Source of the DNA: Folioceros fuciformis
Taxonomy: Eukaryota; Anthocerotophyta; Anthocerotopsida; Anthocerotales
Assembly (NCBI GenBank): GCA_049999805.1
Contig: JBNGIO010006258.1
Span: forward strand, 1 to 23,605
Length of the DNA stretch: 23,605 nucleotides
Direction: 5' to 3'
Position 1 is the first letter of the stretch, and every line of letters starts with the position of its first letter. The notes under the pieces were generated by a model that was given only the letters and a program-made list of their open reading frames with translations, was not told the origin of the DNA and made no database searches. The position numbers were made by a program, and so were the translations under genes. Positions 11,171 to 18,855 of this stretch are shown piece by piece.

Positions 11171-11410
11171 ATATCTAGGATAATATAAGGATAAATATTT
11201 CATTTAATTAATATATACTAAGATACATTCAGTATCTCCACTTGTTAACAAACAAGATAGGCAGAACAACTTATCAAGCTATCACTTGTATAACATATAC
11301 ACGAGAGAGTATCTCACATATATGAGTGAACTTGAATACATTTATTATCCCAAGCTTACCCATGAGCGAAACACATAAGGAATTAATCGACATATGTACC
11401 TGACTTCATC

Positions 11411-11419
11411 CTATATATG
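11411..11419 (+). promoter_or_regulatory. TATA-like element upstream of the E2-like gene
   Basis: The sequence ctatatatg lies about 35 bp upstream of the ATG at 11453. An ATG at 11431 opens a short upstream frame (stop TGA within 50 bp) overlapping the main start, so if transcribed the main start would follow an upstream ORF. No transcription start is known. Confidence 0.3.
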
Positions 11420-11452
11420 TGAGTAAGGGGATGCTTGATTGTCAAGTCCACA

Positions 11453-12671
11453 ATGGAAGCATCTGCCTTACCAAGTGATGTTGATTTGAGGGAGCAAGAT
11501 GTTGAGAAGTCTTCGTCTTCGTCTTCTTTTGAGATGCATAGCACTTTGCAGGCTGTTTCAATTCCTATTGTGTTCAATAGCAATTTGAGGACTTGGATTG
11601 CTAGTTCTCCAAGACACTTGAAGGACACTCCGCAGCAGCGTCAAGTGGAGTATGTGATCAATGTGATTGATCACTTCTATCAAGTGCGACGTTCGAACTT
11701 CAACATTACGCCCATGAATGGTCGAAGAGCTATTGGGCACCATGCTTCCTTGAAGGAGGCAAACTTGCCACTCAATGTCTTCGTGAGATTGTACAAATCG
11801 CGGTTGGATCTGCTGCGAGTTATGATATTAGGACCTCGTGGGACACCTTTTGCTTACGCGCCATTTGTTTTCGACATTCAACTTCCAAGGAAGTTTCCAC
11901 GGGTACTATACACTCTATCTCTTTCACTTTGGCATGGTGCAAGCTTCCATCTCTTGGTTACGTCCTTTGATTGGTTCTCTAATTGAGATGTATGTTTTGT
12001 TTCTTTGCCAGGAAAATGCTCGCATCTTTTTCTACCACAACTATCCTGGAACGCGTGCCTTAGACAACTCGAAGAGTCTTTCCAAGCTGGACATCATCAA
12101 CTCCAAGTGGTTGGGGAACACGGGGATTGAGATTCTTGTTCCTGGATCGAAGACCATTCAACAAATGCTCGAGTTCTTGCTTGGTTGGGTGTTGGTAGGA
12201 GGTCCATTCTTTGTTGACACTGACCATGAGAATATTGGGAGTCCAGCAAGCATTCAAGAGTTTAGTGAAATGGCCAGGTTGATGAGCATGAAGATGTTGC
12301 TGTTTGTGTTGGGCAGCCCGCCAAAGAATTTTGAACCTGTTATGTGCTTTCACTTTCATAGTTTAAGGGAGGAAATTTTGCAAACTTACAGGAGCTATGC
12401 TTGGTCTATAGGTGGTTCTTCCATAGATTCCATTCCTTTTAGAGGCTTGATTGGAACTCTGATCCCTAAGCTTGAAGCTGCTTTGCCTCCATTCATTCTT
12501 GAGGGTTCTAGTGGGACAAATGCTCTACCTCTTGAACCTGCTTTGTCTTCATTACGTCTTGAGAGTTCTGGTGGGACTAGTGCTCTACCTCCTGAAGATG
12601 CTTTGTCTTCATTAAGTCTTGAGGATTCTCCTAGAACAAGTCCTCCACCTTCCGCAGATGATTTGCCTTGA
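11453..12671 (+). CDS. UBE2O/PHO2-like E2 (UBC-fold) protein without catalytic Cys (2 exons, 369 aa)
   Basis: Exon 1 (11453-11902) and exon 2 (12012-12671) join in phase 0 across an intron with gtacta and ttgccag ends. Residues about 120-150 (LPLNVFVRLYKSRLDLLRV, GPRGTPFAYAPFVFDIQLP) match the N-terminal half of a UBC domain of the UBE2O/PHO2 (UBC24) class; after the intron, FFYHN corresponds to the YHS motif and SKWLGNTG...SKTIQQMLEFLLGWVLVGGPFF to the class-specific segment after the active site. Aligning YH and W on either side puts Leu176 (codon 12087-12089) where the catalytic Cys should be, and the preceding Asn-Pro-Asn motif is missing. It could be a ubiquitin-binding, inactive variant or a decaying copy. 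The C terminus is made of 20-residue repeats coded by a 60-bp tandem array. The N terminus has a short Ser run. The start is the first ATG in frame; an upstream TTG-led extension exists. The region is AT-rich compared with its neighbours. Confidence 0.75.
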
Positions 12672-12771
12672 GTAAGTCTCCAGGGTTCTAGAGTGACAAG
12701 TGCTTTACCTTCTGAAGCTTCTTTGGCTTCATTTAAGTCTTGAGGATTCTAGTGTGACAAGTGCTCTAGAG
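12471..12771 (+). repeat. 60-bp tandem repeat, five copies, crossing the E2-like stop codon
   Basis: Units at 12471-12530, 12531-12590, 12591-12650, 12651-12710 and 12711-12771. Units 1-3 encode 20-residue repeats (consensus around EALSSL-LESSGGTSALP). Unit 4 carries the stop: its tga (12669-12671) stands where units 2 and 3 have tca. Unit 5 has one extra t, which shifts its frame. Copies diverge by roughly 10-25 percent, so the array is not recent. Confidence 0.9.
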
Positions 12772-12837
12772 GCCTTCTGAATAAGTGGATCCAAGTGCAT
12801 ATACTATTGCTTAGGGTTTGATGCGCTTGACTCCCAA

Positions 12838-12927
12838 GCTCATTATTGTAAACAATCATATTTTTATAGGGAGTAAAGAGTTGCTCATTATTGTAAACAA
12901 TCATATTTTTATAACTAGTAAAGAGTT
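12838..12927. repeat. 45-bp direct tandem duplication
   Basis: 12838-12882 and 12883-12927 share gctcattattgtaaacaatc and the rest of the unit, ending aaagagtt; only a few bases differ near position 32-36 of the unit. It lies just left of the pogo-like element and downstream of the E2-like gene. Confidence 0.9.
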
Positions 12928-13203
12928 GGATATTGCCCATATATATATATACAGTCAGACCCCTCTAATTGGGAGCAATTGGGAGTAGGAAAAATCCTCC
13001 CATTTAGAGGAGTTCCGTTTAGGCATTTTCATCTTTTTTTTAATAAAAGTATTAAAAAAATCCTTTAAATCAAAAATTCGAAAGAGCTCAAAAGCTTCCA
13101 AAAAATCCAAAATGCTTCCTCATACTACATAGCTGCCAACCTAATTCTAGTTTGCCGGGTTAAAACAATCATCAATCCTTGATTGATGTTGAGTTGCTTT
13201 CAT

Positions 13204-13815
13204 TCAATGACTAGCAATATATTTTCCAATTGAGAATTGCGACTTCAAAGCATCAAAAGTGTTATATGGCATCTCTTCCAAAAACATCTTCGCTATCCTC
13301 ATAACATTATCTACAACATCCTTTGTCGTATACGGTCTTGGCAATATGGTCTCCACTGACGCTGTATCGTTCTTTTCGCCCTCCTCATTGATAGGCGGAG
13401 GGATTACCGCTTGCCATATTTCGTCCTCTGTAGGAATATACGTAGTCTCAAATCCTTCATCCTCTTCAAAGTTCAGATACTCTTCAGCTATTATTGTTGG
13501 ATATCCAACATCAGCAATTCCTATCATATCCTCAAATGTTAATAATGCTAAGCTTCGCATGGACTGTTGTAGCTCTTCTACCTACATTTCCAACAAATTA
13601 GAGTGATCCTTTGGATCATATGGTGCGCTGTTTAGATCCAAAGACTCACGGAACCGAGCATCTTGTGCACGTAATTCTGCATCCAAAGTGTTATGCCTCC
13701 AACAATTGCGTATAGTATGAGGACTCACAAATGAAGTCGAAGCTTTTACCAGCATAATCACTGCTTGATATACATCGATAGTTGTGGCGGCATTGTTTAA
13801 GATAACTATCCGCAT
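13204..13815 (-). pseudogene. Remnant of pogo/CENP-B-like transposase C terminus
   Basis: A 204-codon minus-strand frame is broken once by an in-frame TAG at 13582-13584. The upstream part contains TTIDVYQAVIMLV and VSPHTIRNCWRHNTL, matching the segment just after the DDE domain of pogo/Tigger transposases (usually IxxCFRxAGF-like). The downstream part (YIPTEDEIWQAV, followed by Glu-rich and TTKDVVDNVMRI) resembles the acidic tail of these proteins. The helix-turn-helix, CENP-B-type DNA-binding domain and DDE residues are absent, so it cannot encode an active enzyme. Confidence 0.8.
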
Positions 13816-13962
13816 TGTTTATGATCTAGTTGCATTGGTACGAATCATTAGCTTGCAATACTAAGCCTCAATTTTTTTTTTAAATATGTATTTTCCATTT
13901 CAGAGCGGTGTACTTGCATTCAATGTTTGGGAGACATGTTCCCATTTACAAATTAGAGGGGT

Positions 13963-14081
13963 TTCCCATCTAGCATGTAGCACATTCAAGGGAGTACGCC
14001 AGGGCATCCCATTTAAAGGAGGTTCCCATTAGCATGTAGCACATTCAAGGGAGTATGCCAGGGCGTCCCATTTAAAGGGGG
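13963..14081. repeat. Subterminal 60-bp direct repeat of the pogo-like element
   Basis: 13963-14022 and 14023-14081 share ttcccat, agcatgtagcacattcaag and cccatttaaagg blocks with few changes; a third partial copy of the ttcccattta block runs into the right terminal inverted repeat. Such subterminal motif clusters can act as transposase-binding sites; that role is inferred. Confidence 0.85.
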
Positions 14082-14122
14082 TTCCCATTTATAGGGGTCC
14101 CAATTAGAGGGGTTTGACTGTA

Positions 14123-14530
14123 TAAGGTCAAGGTTTGCCTAAACATACATTGGAAGGTGGGTTTTAGGGGTAGATGGATTTTTCATCTTATTTTTCTTGT
14201 ACCCATTGAAATCCACATGCATTTATTATTGCTTTCGAAACAACTTTTCTCGTGGGGCTGATCTTTCTTTGTTTAAGAGAACAATAATTTCCTATTGTTG
14301 ATGTGGTCGCACTTGACCCCACATTGGGTCTCAATCTACGAGGATATTATCCTCAATTCCACAAGTTGGGCGAGAGAGGGAAGCACATCAACCAAGATTC
14401 ACAAATATATCCCTCTATACACCTTTTATCAGTGTGGGTCTCAATGTGCATTTCATTTTCCAAGTTTTCGCAATTCATAACATGAAAAATGAGCTTGGTC
14501 TTTTCCTCTTTCGATATAGGGTTTCCATTG
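14123..14530. other. AT-rich intergenic stretch without a gene
   Basis: No open frame of note and no recognised motif. Two related phrases, gggtctcaat at about 14326 and again at about 14438, are 110 bp apart. Likely old repeat-derived sequence, but I cannot assign it to a family. Confidence 0.4.
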
Positions 14531-14660
14531 CTTTACAACAAGCATTAGCTAATACCTTTGCTTTACAACAAGCANNNNNNNNNNACAAGCATTAGCTAAT
14601 ACCTTTGCTTTACAACAAGCATTAGCTAATATCTTTGCTTTACAATAAACATTAGCTAAT
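14531..14660. repeat. 30-bp tandem repeat interrupted by an assembly gap
   Basis: Unit ctttacaacaagcattagct plus aatacctttg recurs at 30-bp spacing before and after the run of N. The last copies are diverged (caataaac). Because a gap lies inside, the copy number is unknown. Confidence 0.85.
14575..14584. other. Assembly gap (10 N)
   Basis: Ten undetermined bases inside the 30-bp tandem array. A round run of N often denotes a gap of unknown size, so distances across this point are not reliable. Confidence 0.95.
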
Positions 14661-14670
14661 ACATATATAG

Positions 14671-14721
14671 GATGACAATATTGTTAAGATGATAACATTG
14701 TTAAGATGACAACATTGTTAG
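14671..14721. repeat. 17-bp tandem repeat, three copies
   Basis: gatgacaatattgttaa (14671-14687), gatgataacattgttaa (14688-14704) and gatgacaacattgttag (14705-14721). Located between the 30-bp array and the second trefoil gene. Confidence 0.9.
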
Positions 14722-14885
14722 GAGAGTGACATCATCAACTGGAGTGCTAAGTAGACCCCTTCTCCTTCCAATCATGATATTTTAAGTACTATGGATAGTC
14801 ACTAGGCTTGGAGGGAGCCCCTAGTGTCAGATCATGATTAATGTCCTCTAGGAACAAATAGTTGTAGCTTTATATCTAGGATAGA

Positions 14886-14905
14886 ATTATATTATATTAT
14901 ATTAT
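14886..14905. repeat. ATTAT microsatellite
   Basis: Four perfect copies of attat followed by more A/T-only sequence to about 14917. It marks the right margin of the AT-rich island, about 95 bp from the stop codon of the second trefoil gene. Confidence 0.9.
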
Positions 14906-15011
14906 ATAAAAATATATAACAAGGTTACATGCACGTGCAAGGGATATCATTCCTGAAACGTATTTGCCAGGCCAGGCTGGGCCTCGCGAGTGGATGGGCA
15001 ACAGACAGCTC

Positions 15012-15497
15012 TCATGCCGTCTGCGGGAAGTAGACGAAATTGAGGGCCTCGTAGTCGCCGGCATAGTTCTGGGCGTTCACGATCCCTCCTTCCAGCTGCA
15101 CCCCATTGCCGTCCAGGCGCAGGAAGGCGACTGCGTCCAGCGCCCGGAGGCTGTTCCCGCCAAGCTTGTCGTTCGCAACAATCTTGAACTTGGCAGTCGG
15201 ATCATCGATGTTCTTGACGGCAGACACCTTCCCGGCGCCGCCCGGAATGTGGCCGTTGCCGGTGAATTTGGTGACGTCAGTGGCGTCCAGGCTGACGAAG
15301 TATTCGGGATGTTCCACCGACTGGATGCCGTAGACTTCATCTCCTCTGGCGCGCAGGACGAACCTGGAGTTAGGCCCTTGCACCGATGCCAGGTTCACAG
15401 TGATGGAGACCGGGGACCCAGGCGTGGAGCTGTTCAAGGCCAGCTGCAGAAACAGGCCCGGGAACGCAATGGACTCGATGGCGAAAGGGAAAGCCAT
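15012..15497 (-). CDS. Beta-trefoil-like protein 2, unrecognised family (161 aa, one exon)
   Basis: Paralog of the protein at 9988-10530, on the same strand and about 4.5 kb away. It begins MAFPFAIESIAFPGLFLQL and keeps SRFVLRARGDEVYGIQSVEHP, GGAGKV, AFLRLDG and GGIVNAQNYAGDYEALNFVYFP, ending four residues after that block, so it lacks the Pro/Ala-rich tail of the other copy. The three-unit pattern of hydrophobic-S ... P-x-(Y/L)F-x-L ... F-x-(L/I) argues for a beta-trefoil core; no signal peptide or transmembrane segment is visible. Compared with copy 1 it has a few extra residues near 22-45 (Ser/Thr/Gly/Pro). Sequence divergence is considerable, so the duplication is not recent. Molecular function is unknown; ligand binding is a guess from the fold. 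Confidence 0.85.
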   Translation of the reverse strand: MAFPFAIESIAFPGLFLQLALNSSTPGSPVSITVNLASVQGPNSRFVLRARGDEVYGIQSVEHPEYFVSLDATDVTKFTGNGHIPGGAGKVSAVKNIDDPTAKFKIVANDKLGGNSLRALDAVAFLRLDGNGVQLEGGIVNAQNYAGDYEALNFVYFPQTA

Positions 15498-15602
15498 TAT
15501 TGCTGTCGCTCCTGCACACGGATCGAGGGAGGGTGAGGAAGAGGAAGAACGGGGAGGTTTACTCCTGGGAGGGAAACACTCTTGTGAAATCTGGAAGGGA
15601 GG

Positions 15603-15645
15603 CCACGCCTAGAAATAATGGCTCACCACGCCTGGAAATAATGGC
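15603..15645. repeat. 23-bp direct repeat upstream of trefoil gene 2
   Basis: ccacgcctagaaataatggc (15603-15622) recurs at 15626-15645 with one change (a to g). The pair lies about 105-150 bp upstream of the ATG at 15497, within the likely promoter or 5' UTR of the minus-strand gene. Confidence 0.85.
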
Positions 15646-16684
15646 GTTGATGCAAGTTCGTGGGTTTACCAGGGTAGTGCTTGGTACAGGCCCCTTTCCA
15701 GCTCTCGATGGTATGGGACTGCAGAGCTGCCGAGCTACTGCAATGTGGTTGGACGCGCATTTCCTGCGCACTGCAGGGCGCTGGTATTGAAGCTCCTGGC
15801 GCCAGGCAAAGGTGGGCATTATTGTTGAGGGAAAGCGATGAGGCGTACAGGCATACAGTGCGCGTGAATTACCGCAGGACATAGAGGTACCGGTGAGTGG
15901 AGAAGTCGGATAGTGCGTCCTCGTTTGTGCGTCACAGCTCCGCAATCACCATCACTTGCTTCAAAGTTCAAACAAGGACAGCATTCTGCAATCCAGCTTC
16001 GCAAGACTTGATTTGAAACTTCGCACGTTGATGCACCGATGGGACAGAATTCAGTGAACAAGAAATCTCGACAATGAAGAGACCAAAACGACATCAGTGT
16101 TAGTTGATCTGAATCACACGACATATATATATCATAATATGATCTGAAATTCTAGAGAATCATACATCAAACAGATGGAAGCTACGGCACTTGCCACCAA
16201 GAGGCCTGCATTTGCACGGTGCCCTGAGCTTTGCATGGGCTTCCTCCCTGGATGAGCCCGCAATTCATCTGGAAACAACTGTTGAGGATGAGGGTTTGCT
16301 TCGAGTTCAGAAAGCTTGGAGATAACTGGACGGATTCGAGCAGTTTTTCGGGTTTTGGCTTGTTGTTGCCCTGCAATTACTCCAAAGAACGGGCAATGGC
16401 AGATGGCGCACCAATTATGAGTGGATGCCACGAAGTAATACCACCACTTCTAGCTTTCATCCGCACGGACAACCCCATGGCCACAGTGTACATAACGGAA
16501 GCACCAAGGATGTTGCTGCTGCGAGTTCTGGAAATGCGACCATCAATTGCAGCCTGCACAAGTTTCGAGACAGACAGACATACAGTATCAATTGCTCAAA
16601 TGAACGCTCGTGAACAGTATTATGAGCAAGTAGGACTCGAGGAACACCGATTTGCAAAGACATGCTTTAGGCAAAGAACAAAGA
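15646..16684. other. Intergenic region between trefoil gene 2 and WOX
   Basis: Upstream flank of trefoil gene 2 and 3' flank of the WOX gene, both minus strand. No supported gene: the open frames are motif-free and the longest plus-strand one (16231-16896) is antisense to the WOX homeobox. An AT-rich patch near 16120-16140 includes the palindrome tcataatatga. Confidence 0.45.
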
Positions 16685-17326
16685 TTAACCAGCATCGGCA
16701 TCCACACTATTACGGATGCTGCTGTCGGCATCCGCGCGAGGTTTTTTGGCACCGTCATGTCTCTCAGGATCTAGTTCTCCGTCTGTTTCGGACTGGTGCT
16801 GATTTGGTGTTCGAGCTTGCTTTCTCTTGGCTCGGGCTTTCCGATTTTGGAACCAGTTGTAGACGTTGGCGTCTTGGATGGCCCCGTGCTCGCTGAGTTC
16901 GGCGGTGATTTCCTTGATCCGTTGCTTGTCCAGCTTCGCACCATCGCCTTTCACGAATAACTTCTCCAAGATCTGGAGTTGCTTGATGCTCGGCGTCCAC
17001 CGCTGCCTGGCATTGACCCTCACAATGGAGTTGCTAAGCACTGAGTCGAAGGACATGTGGGAGGAGCAAGGCGCCTGAGTCTGAACGCGCCCGGCCGTGT
17101 GCATTTCCACCAGCTGTCGAGTGATTATGGAGTAAACTGAAATTTGCCGCCGCAGCACTTCTACCTGATTCTCCGTCATAGCCTGCACATGCGCCGCAAC
17201 ACAGCGCAGTTCTGGCAGGTGATCTACTACGATCCCCCATGGATGAGAATCCCCCCCGGCTTCCGAACCTTCGAATTCCCACTGGCAAGCCGCCACTCCA
17301 CATTCCATCACATTTCCCCGATCCAT
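16685..17326 (-). CDS. WOX homeodomain transcription factor, WOX13 clade (213 aa, no intron)
   Basis: Nuclear DNA-binding regulator; WOX13-clade members act in cell fate, regeneration and reproductive development. The 65-residue homeodomain spans about 106-170: RQRWTPSIKQLQILEKLF, IKEITAELSEHG and YNWFQNRKARAKRKQ, with the helix-3 signature and the longer WOX-type loops. Upstream, MTENQVEVLRRQISVY...QLVEMH (50-76) is the conserved N-terminal motif seen in WOX13-type proteins and places it in this ancient clade. No WUS box or EAR motif is seen, as expected for the clade. After the homeodomain comes a short polar, basic and acidic tail. The ATG at 17326 follows a GTG codon; an in-frame TGA lies about 25 bp further upstream of that GTG, so the start is probably right unless a 5' exon is spliced in at a ctacag 18 bp before it. 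Confidence 0.9.
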   Translation of the reverse strand: MDRGNVMECGVAACQWEFEGSEAGGDSHPWGIVVDHLPELRCVAAHVQAMTENQVEVLRRQISVYSIITRQLVEMHTAGRVQTQAPCSSHMSFDSVLSNSIVRVNARQRWTPSIKQLQILEKLFVKGDGAKLDKQRIKEITAELSEHGAIQDANVYNWFQNRKARAKRKQARTPNQHQSETDGELDPERHDGAKKPRADADSSIRNSVDADAG

Positions 17327-18855
17327 CACGGATCGCGATCTCTGTAGTCACAAGGCCCGGGGGACGATGGACGCCAAGGATGTGCCACCGGTCAGGCCTT
17401 CCTCAGGGACTCGCACCGGCGGGGAACGCTAAATCATGCACATACAACACAACAATGCAGTGAGATACGCCAGCAGGCGCCTGAAGCAAGAAACATTTTG
17501 TCCTCCAACCAGAACGTGTATCTTCAAGGCAAGGCACGATCGCAAGCCGAGCATTCAACACAACAGAACTCTCACTCTCGAGGTTTTACCAGGCCCCAAA
17601 GACTGAACATACCGGGTGCAAAGCATGGCTGGCTAGAGACTCCAAAAAGAGGACTCCACTGTACACCGCACACAAGAACATCGGACAATGCCAGCGGCGC
17701 GCAGGCCCGATGGACAGCCAAAACATGGGGAGTCCGAGCCAGGATGAGATCAACAAGCCCACGAGCTTCCGACTCAGTACCTCCGGCTTCCCAAGCACTT
17801 TCCTTAGGGGCACCCGGGCCCAATATCTGCGCTCCACACCGTCTACCGTGCGACTCGCACAACACGGCGCTTAGCTGGAAGTCCGCGATAAAGTCCGCAG
17901 CGTGACGGGCTACGAGTGGAGCCGCGAGGATCCGGACTGCAAGTTCGCCCGAAATTACAGCCTCGATAAACCCTAGTCTAGGGCTTTGGACCGGAGTCCC
18001 AAGCTCGTGATGCGGGACCGAGAAGCTGCACGAACCAACAAACGAACACTGATCGTTGGAGACGGACCTGGCCGCTGCCATGGATCCGGGTCTGAGCTTG
18101 AGCTAGAGGGACTCGAAGGCGGCTCTGGATGCTGAAATTTCACAGCTTGATTCTGGGGATCACTGGGCAAAGCTAGCCTGTGAGTCCCACTTGGTGCATG
18201 CTTGTTGTGCAGGAGCGCTGGATGAGGCTGCCGACATCAAATTTGGCTCCCATTCACAGCCTCCTCCTTCCGAACTCCATCTTTTGGGATCCCAGGTCCT
18301 GACTTAGGAGATGGCTTGCTTGTGTACCCGCTTTTCTAAGGTACCACGGATGGGTCCCTCACAAATTCCCAATGTGAGCAATTTCAGGGCCTGTCACGCC
18401 GTGGTCTGCTGCTGGCCGGCGGGATCGAGGGGGGTCTAAATGTCGCTCCGGATGACACGGATTCTTCGGACTCAATCCCAGCCATGATGAGCTCGGGGAT
18501 ACATTGGGTTAGGCCCGGGGAGGTCTCACTGTGTGTTGGGCTCGATTCAGATGAAACACTTGGTTAGCTAAGCAAACACGATACATTTGATATATAATTC
18601 TGGTGAAGACGAGGTTCTTTATCCTTTGTGTCTTGGAACAACGAGAGTACGTCGTTGTGATGGTCCAATAGGGAAGGGTGTCCTTATTCGGAGTTAAATG
18701 TGATATTTTCCCTTTTTAGGAGGATATTAAACATAGGGGCTATATGTCGTAGCAGGTGCATCCCTTGAAGCACAGCTCGGGAACTTGTTGTCCAGTCCTG
18801 TCCTTGTCCGTGTCCTTGTGCTTGGCTTCCATCAGGCTCTCCTTCCTGAGAGGGA
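17327..18855. other. Divergent spacer between WOX and the dehydrogenase gene
   Basis: Probably holds the promoters and 5' UTRs of two divergent genes. A telo-box (aaaccctag, 17968-17976) lies within the palindrome ccctagtctaggg (17971-17983). A TATA-like tatataa at 18591-18597 is about 260 bp upstream of the dehydrogenase ATG. A 169-codon minus-strand frame with an ATG at 18081 has no recognisable motif and could be a WOX leader ORF. No repeat family was recognised. Confidence 0.4.

Larger units (their letters stand above)
12952..14120. mobile_element. Deleted pogo-like (Tc1/mariner superfamily) DNA transposon
   Basis: Terminal inverted repeats of 23 bp at 12952-12974 (starting cagtcagacccctctaat) and 14098-14120 (ending gaggggtttgactg) match at 22 of 23 positions. 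Both sides are flanked by TA (12950-12951 and 14121-14122), the target duplication of the superfamily, and the CAGT...ACC start is like plant pogo/Emigrant elements. The interior codes on the minus strand for the C-terminal remnant of a pogo/CENP-B-type transposase. The element is 1169 bp, too short for a full transposase, so it is non-autonomous. Subterminal direct repeats occur at the right end. Confidence 0.9.

Noticed and set aside
10796-11188. 130-codon plus-strand frame
   Set aside because: No motif, and the composition changes abruptly within it; upstream flank of trefoil gene 1.
11453-12671. E2-like gene as a processed retrocopy
   Set aside because: It retains an intron with proper splice signals exactly where the UBC domain is split, and no poly(A) tract follows, so simple retroposition is unlikely.
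16231-16896. 221-codon plus-strand open frame
   Set aside because: It runs antisense through the WOX homeobox 3' part, has no family resemblance, and its composition is explained by the opposite strand.
17572-18081. 169-codon minus-strand frame with ATG at 18081 upstream of WOX
   Set aside because: Good start context but no recognisable domain; rich in Ala, Ser, Gly and Cys. It may be a leader ORF or chance in GC-rich DNA, so I did not list it as a gene.
18361-18560. Possible LTR fragment (attgggttaggcccgg and tgtgttgggctcgattcag phrases)
   Set aside because: No second copy, no TG...CA ends with target duplication and no coding remnant could be found.
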